A DNA stretch of 43,122 nt. It comes from Clostridia bacterium. GTDB lineage: Bacteria; Bacillota; Clostridia; Oscillospirales; CAG-272. The translations under genes and the position numbers were made by a program. Below, piece after piece: positions 10,301-18,354 of this stretch. The stretch spans positions 1-43,122 of the forward strand of contig JAFTKY010000043.1 of assembly GCA_017453005.1 (NCBI GenBank). The letters run 5' to 3'. Below the pieces are notes generated by a model. That model made no database searches and was not told the DNA's origin. It saw nothing but the letters and a program-made list of their open reading frames with translations. The number at the start of each line of letters is the position of its first letter. Position 1 is the first letter of the stretch.

Positions 10301-11794
10301 ACCGAGTCCGATAAGCTCTCTTCCCTCTTTGGAAAGCAGTATATTTCGGTGACTGAAAACAAGTCGGTTACGGTGCATTACTCCTATGAGTATAACGGGC
10401 AGGTCTTTACGGGCTCTATCAAGGCAAAGGTTTCCTGCATAGACACGACCGCACCGCAAGCCGTCAGCACGACGTGGTCCGCAAATTACGACGGCACGGG
10501 CAAGGTATACACCAATCAGGATATTTCCGTACAGATGATATTCTCAAAATCGCTCAGCGACGTATACGCTTGCGACAAGGACGGAAATCGCATTACCGCT
10601 CCCGCGGGATTGACGGTAGTGTTCATTCAGGACAGAGTTACACTTATATACGAGGGCAATACCCCACAGACGTATATCAAGGTAGTCTCCTCGCTCAACA
10701 GCTCTCTTACGAACATCATTTCCCTTCCCGAGATCACAACGATAGACAAGTCAGCTCCGACGCTTACGGCAGCCGTGAATATCAACGATAGTCACACACA
10801 GGCGACCGTAACGGTCACGGCGAGTGAGACCGTCACGTGGCAGAACGGCTCAAAGGATACTCAATTTACCCAAACCGTTGGCAGAAACGGAGGCTACACC
10901 TACCGAGTAACCGACAGAGCGGGAAACACGGGTGAGGTGAGCGTCAAGGTTGACGGCATCGTCACAGAAGGCTTGACGATAACGCTCTCATCCGACGCAA
11001 ACGGGGCAAATATTGTTGACCCCGAGACCTACAACGTAAGCGTTGGCGATACGCTTTACGTGAACGTCAACCGCGACGCTTACGTGACGGTGAGCGGAAA
11101 CGCCGACGGAACAGACGTTTATGCAAACGTCTGGACGGCGATCACGATAGCCGAGGATTCCGAGGGCTTGTATCCTTCAATCCTTGCGGTGGATGCCTAC
11201 GGAAATTCCGCGATCGTGCAAATGCTCCGTATTCCCATGCGGGACAAAACGGCTCCCTCCGTCATGATAAGCAATTCGCTCATATCAGTATCTCTTGACG
11301 CTACGGAAGGTGAGATTGCGGAAATCCTTCGCCAAAACGTTATAGCAACCGACGAGACCACGTCAAGCGAGGACCTTGTATTCAGCTTTGATATTCCCGA
11401 CGCAAGCGAGGCAGGCAAATACGCCGTGACCTACTACGTAGAGGACGAAGCAGGAAACCGAGGCTCTGCTACGGGTATGATACGCTTCTACTGCGGAGAG
11501 GAGCTTGAGATCCGGGTAAACGGTGAGCGTATCGAAAGAGACCAGTGCGTTATTATTGATTCGGGCGAGATCACTATCACGCTTTCACACAACGGAGAGC
11601 CTTATAAGCTCGATATGAGAGAAGGAAACAAGTCTCTCGGTCAGATGAAGAACAACGCGATCTCTCTGACAGACGGTTACACCGACAAAGCAGAAAATGA
11701 AATTACACTTGAGCTTGCCCCGGGATATCATACCTTCCTTGTAACCACACAGGGCAGAGATATGTATAGACTTGTAATTTACGTTACGGGTTAA
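4349..11794 (+). CDS. Giant secreted multi-Ig-like surface protein, 2481 aa
   Basis: ATG 4349 follows AAAGGAG at about 11 nt. The N-terminus is a signal peptide: a basic stretch to residue 18, hydrophobic core CLLLTMSLMLSFPIVL, likely cleavage after VLDA. The rest is beta-rich and almost Cys-free. Tandem Ig/HYR-like modules recur, often opened by a D-x-x-A/G-P signature (LDNEGPTLE, IDRKAPTLTV, KTAPSVMIS) and containing DAVGNLS, DRAGNTGEV or DEAGNRGSA (bacterial Ig-like style). The last 70 residues form another beta domain ending LVIYVTG. There is no LPXTG, S-layer module or C-terminal membrane helix, so it is released or held by another protein. The next gene, which has a membrane anchor, is the natural partner. 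A role in adhesion or matrix formation is inference. Confidence 0.85.
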   Translation: MKKFFKPEATKRLRRFGRSTICLLLTMSLMLSFPIVLDAEDATRQPGKEASALSSESVEYLKMPASFSYGYGILPAQLAENTELYSLHDQASDFYCEVDEDECVVWYEGTWTTSLVNKTFSGRGAKIQTSYTDVLITNIGEYTAEIKPGVKNAQSYFKTYMESNAYQFKSRLIYLNEVDIRDTQARIASYAGEYDSNFRTTTVTTDWGVTTFEGNTFYTVKDIMVLTADFQSPSDVITVTGEVTADGTPIIWIDGGETVRPSAPDSITYDMLKTLKFKAYLVPKLAQSSEFTEVIFEATRFSGDYSKIGFTATDASAIVGDEWRIVKLEDISEYGSYPLYTTRGDTQTTVKSPVTDMAGNPFALDRTELLTKRAVYLDAKSTTIVSAEVDSNAIKAGGEPGQADLYLSDGDWAEISLILSEQVFLLEGASMDQIKLKWDMTDKYGDNILTSLKEIKTIKPSQNTGNVTMLVFDRVTLDKDMSGDVRPIALYGAEHFEDASHNIMNGSLAGVDVDNQLTLDNEGPTLETVSVIKHIDKIDEKYLIIKLNVDDPGAGIVIDDIQKLSVSSKAGVEGLAWQYAVTTDSTAISFDGEGIAVNKVTQFSDFNIPFPGEYFLHLYLSTTDATELLDSVGIQLDFTLTDTKGNTSSVSTTLTDLGIDRKAPTLTVTPHAVVIERKDDTTNTTTFRADVSASDLNGIERIEYQWTDVGAEPRDNGWSIIQSGDLIELTPTGSVDTVTKILHVRAYDAVGNLSSYMSGEAVFTADLGRINSRYEIVYDDNKPGGISDVNILAPVSSSAVYGGYTRVILEMGEETYARVFNLTSENQKGSLFDPSATDWYLVTIVNGVYTSVTSEAPDWSYYGTVNISISASSTDLTPQLNGSVNGDGDTSFQQGNIFDVIYTSPHDDVHQVTLTGVTDGAGLEVTLTETEEYKFYKIYRSILGVKYNFTLTNLLMPSLGVTDIDFASSYAQFVLLDAEGNRTGELVGDRIPLVVGSAQSIGFPQSEFETVSGAYGIVIHVAQKNGGTQEFFLEEKLLFDNDPIPDSYGVSEYERYVEYRYGDYEDGLLNVGKTAADGQYLTSVDIGITRPTEHYNGVDQLSSTTIFMDGKPAFLQSVTNALGHTAGWTPSEPYIMIDIPTSGAAYLGQTVGKVVGVRIWNAASSGDPYALEWDSSGLWNYSADTYYKLYVDLGWYADVEDKMIVSPEELAATDVGSFKLAIGRNVICYQFIMENGNISPESRFEINLFDEAPTVEMSLTFGPSVTMVDTLRYNFAYPILGTEYERLIAQSVYFNIDYAYSPNGELTVYQAYVDPETGEWTVRTVDGSRPIPMMSDSTNGYMGLDGTNSNYTTYTSPVNEIIIVVDEVGNATSFYPIVSSTNSGDAYEYSEYVSRTYYFEKNPDVGRFDVEVGASEDGLTHSLFLNNSFIEKELDQFSIQIDSRKEVKLDTQGGNYEIFANANDAGLLSFEYGKLEYVFPYDPTRAEGEMIQHTVTVRGYVGGEVAVDINGNRAEQTFSVTAPNIKPSVTLGQSPAIGAVGVTASTYLYAQGITEHEVQAPLDLVYDPEAGDYLDLVEVYTDSYSKDFTLPIFKDGNYTYGFFDKYGGYYEFPINIAGLPNDPVVLISESEVTKDPVTITATSTSGGAFTVDTNALPEGTTVTGNKTGSLQIILSENASFNISCTYSGASYDIPISVTNIYNKPIVPVVVWSYNQYKVNKSDNSYEGEVTATLVDENGSYLTDENGVVPTFTFVPGGETSYVFSGYKNHVGMTGADVTATLPVTLKVTQTSESINDTYAPDIGVTGYVKYQGGTVELNGGYVLTDTSRPSEHQTMLSNYKSTYGIESLYPHINDLIYQVGWAEALILTLDITDENATKLFITSDPSAAAPDYSSGISDGVAGVSIVGRTLQINQNCEFALHVVDSKNNSATISFSVSTLGDEPPAPSLTQALIKDGTEVRIYISEPPLQGVTNLRITNTDTTPQTESDKLSSLFGKQYISVTENKSVTVHYSYEYNGQVFTGSIKAKVSCIDTTAPQAVSTTWSANYDGTGKVYTNQDISVQMIFSKSLSDVYACDKDGNRITAPAGLTVVFIQDRVTLIYEGNTPQTYIKVVSSLNSSLTNIISLPEITTIDKSAPTLTAAVNINDSHTQATVTVTASETVTWQNGSKDTQFTQTVGRNGGYTYRVTDRAGNTGEVSVKVDGIVTEGLTITLSSDANGANIVDPETYNVSVGDTLYVNVNRDAYVTVSGNADGTDVYANVWTAITIAEDSEGLYPSILAVDAYGNSAIVQMLRIPMRDKTAPSVMISNSLISVSLDATEGEIAEILRQNVIATDETTSSEDLVFSFDIPDASEAGKYAVTYYVEDEAGNRGSATGMIRFYCGEELEIRVNGERIERDQCVIIDSGEITITLSHNGEPYKLDMREGNKSLGQMKNNAISLTDGYTDKAENEITLELAPGYHTFLVTTQGRDMYRLVIYVTG

Positions 11795-11805
11795 GCGCAT
11801 CATGG

Positions 11806-11858
11806 AGGCGTGTTTGCGACACGTTCTCAAACACGCCTTTTGCGCCTTCAGCGCAAAA
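11806..11858 (+). terminator. Two overlapping hairpins between the giant surface genes
   Basis: Hairpin 1 is AGGCGTGTTTG / CAAACACGCCT (perfect) and is followed by TTTT (11838-11841). Those four T bases are also the start of hairpin 2, TTTTGCGC / GCGCAAAA (11838-11858, loop CTTCA). Hairpin 1 looks like a weak intrinsic terminator; hairpin 2 would hide its T-run. This could set the ratio of the two giant proteins or protect mRNA ends. Confidence 0.55.
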
Positions 11859-11888
11859 CGCACAATAATCAGAAGGATGGTTATTACT

Positions 11889-14800
11889 ATGAAAAATACA
11901 ATGAAAAAAATATTGGCGTCCGTGCTTTGCGCCACAGTGTTGCTTATCAGCCTTCCGCTGTCGGCTTTTGCCGAGGAGCTCACTCCCCCCGAGCCGTACG
12001 AGCTTGCAGACGATTATATCAGCGTGACCGTTTCGGCTGAGAACGGCGGATTTCTGATCGATACGGTAGAAGGAAACCGTCTCGAAAAGGAGGATAACAA
12101 CAAAAATCTCCTCTACCCCTCCTCCGATTACGATACCTCATATACGTCTATACGCGTAACCCGTGCGGACGGAAGCGTTGAGGATTACATATTCGGTCGC
12201 GATTACGGCTTCCTTGGTCTTGACAGTACGGCGGTAGCGGTCACGAAGGCGGGCAATACGCTTGAGGCAGTATGGAGCGTCAAGGACATCACCGTCAAGC
12301 AGACGCTTGGACTTCTTGACGAGGCATCGTCCCAGCACGGCATGGTATCAATAAACTATGAGGTAAGCACCACCTCCGACGACGTAGCAAACGTCAAGGT
12401 TCGTATTATGCTTGACACAGCACTCGGAGAGAACGACGGCGCTTACTATCAGATCCCTAACGTGCTCAACGAATACACCTCTCTTACCAACGAATATTTG
12501 CTTGACAACACCGACTCCTACACGGCGTACAACGGCACGTTCTTTGCAGTGGACGATCCCGCGTCCCCCAAGATCAACGCCTATACGGTCGACGTAGCGG
12601 TGGACGGCAAGATCCAGAAGCCCTATCAGGTGGCTTTCGGACATTGGAACAGTCTTGCATCCACGGTGTTTGATTTCACTCCCAACCCTGCCATCAACTT
12701 TACAACTCCCTATAACACGGAATACAGAACGGCAGACAGTGCGTACGCGCTATATTATGACGTCGGCGCTCTGACCCCCGAGAAGGTGGCGCGCGTAGGC
12801 ACGTATTACGGAGTTTTCTCCAACTCCACCGTAAGCGATGACGAATCCGTTGCCATCAATCTGTCCTCGATCCCCGCGTCCATGACGATGACCGAGGACG
12901 AGAGCGGTTATGTCTCGCAGGTTGAGAACGGCAAAAACGGAGATGTAAAGCTTCAGCTCCTCGTTGAAAACCTTACCTCTCAGGCAATGGACTCCATGAC
13001 GCTCGTGGTCAAGACCATGAATAACGTCACCCCGTACATTGATTGGCAGTTTGACGAGATGTATGAGGCAGACTCAAATTATCAGGAAACAAAATACGAT
13101 TTTGTCCCGGGAGAGGAATTGGCGTACGATATTTACTTTAACGTCACTCCCCTGCCCGCGAGTGAATACAGAAGATTTGAGATACTTTGCTATAATACCA
13201 GCAACCGCGAAGAGCTCACCGAGGCAAACCTCATAGGCAGCCGGGAGTTTTACCTCTTCTGCCCCGGTGTTCTCGGCGAGGTAGTAACCTTCAATACGGT
13301 ATCTCCCCAGATCATTCACTATGAAGGAACACGCCGACTGTTCGTATCCGGTCAGAATATCAGTCTTCTTCAGGATACGACTGCATACACCACGATCCTT
13401 CGCTCCACAATAGGCGGAGGAGACGTGGTCATCCCCTCGCAAAACGTAGCGGTAGACACAACGAATAATTCCATGTACGTTACCATAGACACCGAAATTG
13501 TCCCCGGCTCGTATCAGCTTGTATTTGACTGGAATGAGGCGGGCAAGGAGGATACGACGGCGACGGCTCTTCAGCTCATGGTGTCGGATAAGCCCGAATA
13601 CGTGGCACCCACGTACGGTATCGTCACGGTAGAAAAGGCAGCAGGCTTTACGAATGAAGCTCCCAAATACACGGTGGGTATGTACGAGAGCGAGGAGGAT
13701 TATACGTCCTCCGTCGCAGATCCCAAAAACACCGTATATATTGAGTTCAGAGGCAATTTCGGTGCAAATTACGACGAGCACGGCAATCTCATAGAGCTCA
13801 AGGCGGTATCTATGGCAGACTCCCGCGGTAAGATAACGAACACTATAAATATCAGCAACTGTCTTGACGTTGAGGACGGATTTGTTTCTATCAATATTGA
13901 AAGCTCGGGCAATGAAGACCAGTGTATCAATATTGACATCGACGGAAAGGTATATACCACCAACGCGCGAACAAAGGTATGGGATGGCGTCTGCGCGATC
14001 ACGTCCTTTGAAAACGGCGATCTCAGCACGCTCATGCAGTATAAGCAGGACGGCACTGAAGCAACGAACATTGACAGCGTATCGGCAAACACCAACTCTA
14101 TCATGCTGCTTTGGCCGGGTGCGGCAAGCGAAGCACAGACGTTGGCGGGAATGATATTTGAATTCAGATATTGCTATTTCGGCATGATAGCTACCGAGCC
14201 CGGAACGGTCACCTCCTCCACGGAGAAGCAGAGAGTGATCTCCTTCGGCGCTCAGATGTCTCCCAATTTCCTGCTCCCCAGAAACTTTGATTGGGGATCA
14301 AGACAGACGTCGACCATGGAAGCAGTTCAGCTTAAAATGGCAAAGACCAATTATACCGCAGACCAGCTTCGGGACGTAGAGACAAGATATGCAAGAGACC
14401 AGAAAAATTGGCGCGAGTCTCAAAAGGGCAGCATGAATCTGTACGTTGACAATATACTGTTCGGCGGCGGATTTCTGGGCTTCGTTGCAAGCATTGACGT
14501 ATCGTTGCCTTCATACGCTGAGGGCTTACCCGGTATCGGAGGATCGCTTGATCTTCATATTATGCCCGCCTTGGATTATTGGAAGATAGGCGTTGAGGGA
14601 GTAGCAGATTTTGAGGTACTCAAGCTTGAGGCGGCTCTCACTCTCAAAAAGGCTCACGGAGAGATCCCCGGGCTTGATAAGCTTTACTTATACATTGAGG
14701 GAGATACCCCCGGCATTAACGTCGACGGTATGGGTATCTTCTGGATACAGGGACTTGGCGGCGGCATAGACAATCTTTACGATACCATCTGTATGGTATC

Positions 14801-17800
14801 CGACGTCCCCCCCATCAGTCTTCTTTTGTCAGGAAAATTCGCACTCTTCTCGGTGCTTTCGGCGAGAGCGGATCTTGAGCTCAGCCTGCGCGGATTTGAG
14901 GTTGATATTTCCGAGCTTGGAATTAAGGGCATCACGCTTATCGACAACCTCGGTCTTGAGGTCAGATGGTATCCCGCACTCTTCCTTCGCGGAGATATAG
15001 CGGTCAATATTCTCGGTATTATCGAGGGCGGAGGATATATAGTTCTTGAGGAAAGTCTTGAGGACGGCTCTATATTCTGGGAAGCATTCGCCACGGCAGG
15101 ACTGATGATCCCCGATTACGTTCCCATTATAGGCGGATACGAGATCGGCAGAGCGTCCCTTGGCGTGAACGCCAGCAAAATGTGGGGTGCTATGTCTGTG
15201 ATCGGCATTGATTTCGGCGTAACCTACTATTGGGGCGGCGAAGTAGATTTTGCTATGGGCAAGTATGATGCGCCCGAGCCCACTTATCCCTTCAGATCGG
15301 TTGTAGTGGCTAACGATGCAAAAACGGGACGCACGTTGTATATGTCTGTAGGCACAAACGCAACGCTTCGCGCTCAGACCCTTGACGCGAAGGCAAGCGG
15401 AGAACATTCCGTAAGCAGCAGTATCGACCGCATGACGCATACGGTATCTCTCGGTGAATATGATCCCGCAGGCAGCATGATGCTTACTATGTCCTATCAG
15501 GCGGCAAGCAGAACAGAGGCTGAATCTGTGGCAAGACGCACAACTAAAATCGTAGCGGTTGATGACGAAGGTCTTTCGTATGAGCTGAATTGGCTCGATT
15601 CCGACAAGAATGCAGACGAGCAGGCTGATGCTAACGCTATGTTCTCCTATGACGAGGAGTCGGGCAAGGCGACAATCACCGTATCCTTTACAGACGAAGC
15701 GGCGCACGCTCACGATTGGAAAATAACCACGGGAGCTGCCTGTGAGCTTGCTCTTTACGAGATGGAGCGCATGTCGAGTGTTGACAGCACAAGCTACACA
15801 TACGATGCAGCAAACCGCCGCATGTCCGTGAATTGGAGCGGCTACGGGCTTGAAAAGATCGACGAGCTTACCGTCTACGCCGTAGCGCAGGACGGCACGA
15901 GCTATAATCTGCACCAGACCACCGACGTCAAAGCAAGTCAGGCAAGCCTTGAGCTTCCCGCGACACTCCCGAGCGGCACGTACACACTTGAGGTCATCGC
16001 ATCAAGCGAGGAAAACAATGTAAGCTGCGCGGTATCCGCGGAAAGCAGCTTCACCTATGAGAATCCCTCTCAGCCCACCTCTCCCACAATAGACCGTGTT
16101 TCCCTAGGCGGAGATTACAGTATAGACGTGGATCTGACCGCAGGACAGAATACGGACGGCTACGTAATTACCGTGGAAGAAAAGCTCACCGAGAACGGTG
16201 AGACCGTTTGGGTAAGCACCGACCTCGGAGCGCAGTGGATAGAGAAAAAAGACGGCACGGCTGTAACGGTCGGCGGTCAGTATAAAGCAACGGTCTACGT
16301 GGATTCTGAAGGCAATACCCTTTCAAGCGAGGATGCACAAGGCAGAGACGACGTCACTGCCGTGACGCAGATAAAGGGACTTGAGGCGGGTAAAACATAT
16401 CGGCTCAAGGTGGCCGCTTATAACGAAGCAGGCAACGAGCTGCTCTCGGATGCCGTATACAGCTCGGAGATCACCATGCTTGCTCCCGCAAAGCCCACCG
16501 TAAGCGTATCCGCTTTGGGCGAAATTGCTCTTGACGGTATAAACTACGTCACCACGACCGAGGCAATATTCAATATCAGCTCGGATATGGCAGTCAGCGG
16601 CACGTGGAGTCTTGACGACGGTGCGCAAAAGGGCTCGTTTGAGGCAGATACACATTCGTCTCTGACCATCGGCGGCAGACCCGAGACCGAGGACCTTCCC
16701 GCACAGGAGGGGCTCTCCGAGGGTCAGCACACCTTGTCACTCACGGGTACGAACGAAAACGGTGATGCATTTGCCGTGGATTACGTGTTCTGTGTAAAGT
16801 CCACCTCCCCCAGACTTCAGATATCCTCCCCCGACACGGGATCGTTTTTTGAGGAGACTGTCAGCGTTACGGGACTCAGCGAGCCCGGAGCGAAGATACG
16901 TATTCTTCTTGACGGACAAGAGTTCTCTTCCCTTTACGTAGACTCTACGGGCGAGTTCTCGGTCTCCGTTCCAATGGATATGACTGCGTTTGAGCAGACC
17001 TTGTCCGTTTACGCGGAGGACAAGATAGGAAACATCAGCCGTCAGTACGACTTCAGACTTACAAACTCTATCGTTGCGGCGGCAGACAATGAAATCGCAA
17101 TTTTCCTGAACGGAATCAATTATACAAATTCCGTCATTCCCGCAGGCACGGACGGAGAGCTTGAGCTCAAGATAATTTCGGGTGAGCGCAGCATCAGCGT
17201 TCCCACCGACAGCGTTCTGGGAAGCCAGGCTGAATGGTCTGTCGAGGTCGTAAACGGAAGCGCCGAGATTTCGGGTGCCCAGCTTACGACCGACGGCGAC
17301 GTAAACGGAATTTTGATGGTAAGCTTTGAGGGCTATGACGTATCGGCAGTCCTTGGCGGAAACAAAAGCGACGCGAGCATAATGTGCAATATTACACTTC
17401 CCGAGGTACAGAACGGCTACACGATCACTCCCACAACGCCGACTTCAGTCGTATACGGAGGCAGCTTCGTATTTGAGCTTGAAATAGCAGACGGCTACTC
17501 AAAAACAGATGCCTTCGCGGTAAAGGTCAACGGAATCACCATTGAGCCCGATGACACGGGAGCTTACGTCATTACAGAAATTTTTGAGGATAAGGTCATC
17601 ACCGTTGAAGGAATCTCAGATATTACGGCGCCTCAGATCACGATTTCTCTCGGAGAACGCAGCTGGACGGAATTTACAGACAGCTCTACGGTTGAAGTAA
17701 GCCTTGATCAGGCACAGAGCGTGAGCATCTCGGCATCTGATAGCGGAAGCGGAGTTGCTTCGGTATATTACCTTATTTGTGAGGAGGCTTTGACGCTGAA

Positions 17801-18107
17801 CGAGATCAAGGCATTGTCCCCCGAGGCTTGGACGGTATACACGTCGCCCTTTGATATATCACCGACTACGGACGGCGTGATATACGCGATGGCTGTTGAC
17901 AAGGACGGCAATACCTCGTATTGCTCGTCAGACAGGATCATCGTATCAGGGGAGACGAGCAGCGACGAGGGCAAGCTTCCCGTCGGAGCTATCGTAGGTA
18001 TCGTTATAGGTTCTACCGTAGCAGTCGCGCTTGGCGGATTTGCTGTCTTCTGGTTTGCTATCAAAAAGAAAAAATGGAGCGACCTTATAAGCATATTCAA
18101 AAAGTAA
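11889..18107 (+). CDS. Giant membrane-anchored surface protein, 2072 aa
   Basis: The start is ATG 11889 (AGAAGGATGG about 8 nt upstream), which gives a clean signal peptide (MKNTMKKILASVLCATVLLI ... SAFA|EE). Longer in-frame starts cross the intergenic hairpins. Order of parts: beta-sandwich N-terminal region (about 30-560); an unusual Gly-rich amphipathic beta region (about 850-1120) with GIGGSLDLHIMP, GLGGGIDNLYDTI and YYWGGEVDF; FN3/Ig-like modules (about 1290-2020); and a C-terminal helix at about 2031-2056 (VGAIVGIVIGSTVAVALGGF) followed by a basic tail KKKKWSDLISIFKK. It is therefore exported and held in the cell membrane, stretching out through the wall. It follows the 2481-aa gene by 94 nt and ends at a strong terminator. 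The function is unknown; adhesion or scaffolding is inferred. Confidence 0.85.
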   Translation: MKNTMKKILASVLCATVLLISLPLSAFAEELTPPEPYELADDYISVTVSAENGGFLIDTVEGNRLEKEDNNKNLLYPSSDYDTSYTSIRVTRADGSVEDYIFGRDYGFLGLDSTAVAVTKAGNTLEAVWSVKDITVKQTLGLLDEASSQHGMVSINYEVSTTSDDVANVKVRIMLDTALGENDGAYYQIPNVLNEYTSLTNEYLLDNTDSYTAYNGTFFAVDDPASPKINAYTVDVAVDGKIQKPYQVAFGHWNSLASTVFDFTPNPAINFTTPYNTEYRTADSAYALYYDVGALTPEKVARVGTYYGVFSNSTVSDDESVAINLSSIPASMTMTEDESGYVSQVENGKNGDVKLQLLVENLTSQAMDSMTLVVKTMNNVTPYIDWQFDEMYEADSNYQETKYDFVPGEELAYDIYFNVTPLPASEYRRFEILCYNTSNREELTEANLIGSREFYLFCPGVLGEVVTFNTVSPQIIHYEGTRRLFVSGQNISLLQDTTAYTTILRSTIGGGDVVIPSQNVAVDTTNNSMYVTIDTEIVPGSYQLVFDWNEAGKEDTTATALQLMVSDKPEYVAPTYGIVTVEKAAGFTNEAPKYTVGMYESEEDYTSSVADPKNTVYIEFRGNFGANYDEHGNLIELKAVSMADSRGKITNTINISNCLDVEDGFVSINIESSGNEDQCINIDIDGKVYTTNARTKVWDGVCAITSFENGDLSTLMQYKQDGTEATNIDSVSANTNSIMLLWPGAASEAQTLAGMIFEFRYCYFGMIATEPGTVTSSTEKQRVISFGAQMSPNFLLPRNFDWGSRQTSTMEAVQLKMAKTNYTADQLRDVETRYARDQKNWRESQKGSMNLYVDNILFGGGFLGFVASIDVSLPSYAEGLPGIGGSLDLHIMPALDYWKIGVEGVADFEVLKLEAALTLKKAHGEIPGLDKLYLYIEGDTPGINVDGMGIFWIQGLGGGIDNLYDTICMVSDVPPISLLLSGKFALFSVLSARADLELSLRGFEVDISELGIKGITLIDNLGLEVRWYPALFLRGDIAVNILGIIEGGGYIVLEESLEDGSIFWEAFATAGLMIPDYVPIIGGYEIGRASLGVNASKMWGAMSVIGIDFGVTYYWGGEVDFAMGKYDAPEPTYPFRSVVVANDAKTGRTLYMSVGTNATLRAQTLDAKASGEHSVSSSIDRMTHTVSLGEYDPAGSMMLTMSYQAASRTEAESVARRTTKIVAVDDEGLSYELNWLDSDKNADEQADANAMFSYDEESGKATITVSFTDEAAHAHDWKITTGAACELALYEMERMSSVDSTSYTYDAANRRMSVNWSGYGLEKIDELTVYAVAQDGTSYNLHQTTDVKASQASLELPATLPSGTYTLEVIASSEENNVSCAVSAESSFTYENPSQPTSPTIDRVSLGGDYSIDVDLTAGQNTDGYVITVEEKLTENGETVWVSTDLGAQWIEKKDGTAVTVGGQYKATVYVDSEGNTLSSEDAQGRDDVTAVTQIKGLEAGKTYRLKVAAYNEAGNELLSDAVYSSEITMLAPAKPTVSVSALGEIALDGINYVTTTEAIFNISSDMAVSGTWSLDDGAQKGSFEADTHSSLTIGGRPETEDLPAQEGLSEGQHTLSLTGTNENGDAFAVDYVFCVKSTSPRLQISSPDTGSFFEETVSVTGLSEPGAKIRILLDGQEFSSLYVDSTGEFSVSVPMDMTAFEQTLSVYAEDKIGNISRQYDFRLTNSIVAAADNEIAIFLNGINYTNSVIPAGTDGELELKIISGERSISVPTDSVLGSQAEWSVEVVNGSAEISGAQLTTDGDVNGILMVSFEGYDVSAVLGGNKSDASIMCNITLPEVQNGYTITPTTPTSVVYGGSFVFELEIADGYSKTDAFAVKVNGITIEPDDTGAYVITEIFEDKVITVEGISDITAPQITISLGERSWTEFTDSSTVEVSLDQAQSVSISASDSGSGVASVYYLICEEALTLNEIKALSPEAWTVYTSPFDISPTTDGVIYAMAVDKDGNTSYCSSDRIIVSGETSSDEGKLPVGAIVGIVIGSTVAVALGGFAVFWFAIKKKKWSDLISIFKK

Positions 18108-18126
18108 TTAAACCCAAATAACGTAC

Positions 18127-18161
18127 AAGCGGTGAGCAGAATTGCTCACCGCTTCTTTTTT
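18127..18161 (+). terminator. Strong Rho-independent terminator after the surface operon
   Basis: Perfect 12-bp stem AAGCGGTGAGCA / TGCTCACCGCTT with a GAAT loop, then CTTTTTT. Confidence 0.95.
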
Positions 18162-18269
18162 CAATGTATGGGAGGGGCTTTTTTATTGACTTTTTGGGGG
18201 TGACGCCCAAATTGGCGGCACGGCAGAACGCATCGACAAAAAAGTATGTAAAACAACAAAGTTTTTTGA

Positions 18270-18291
18270 TTTTGTTGACAAATCAACAAAA
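18270..18291 (+). promoter_or_regulatory. Palindromic operator over the -35 of the GNAT promoter
   Basis: TTTTGTTGA-CAAA-TCAACAAAA is a perfect 9-bp inverted repeat with a 4-nt centre that contains the -35 hexamer. A further half site (CAACAAA) lies at about 18253-18260. The geometry suggests a dimeric repressor. No regulator gene is adjacent. Confidence 0.55.
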
Positions 18292-18303
18292 AAATGTTAT
18301 AAT
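18275..18303 (+). promoter_or_regulatory. Consensus sigma-A promoter of the GNAT-GtrA genes
   Basis: TTGACA (18275-18280), 17-bp spacer, TATAAT (18298-18303) with TGT ahead of it. Confidence 0.88.
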
Positions 18304-18339
18304 GCATCAGTTAAGCTCTTTAAAATCTTTTGAAAGTTT

Positions 18340-18354
18340 TGAGAATCATTATGA
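18340..18354 (+). promoter_or_regulatory. Possible Zur-type box overlapping the GNAT start codon
   Basis: TGAGAATCATTATGA matches 13 of 15 positions of the perfect 7-1-7 palindrome found upstream of zur (31665-31679). It lies about 37 nt after the -10, where a bound repressor could block elongation. It may be chance. Confidence 0.3.

Noticed and set aside
18164..18260. Short open frames after the surface operon
   Set aside because: They lie between a strong terminator and the next promoter, with no ribosome site or recognisable content.
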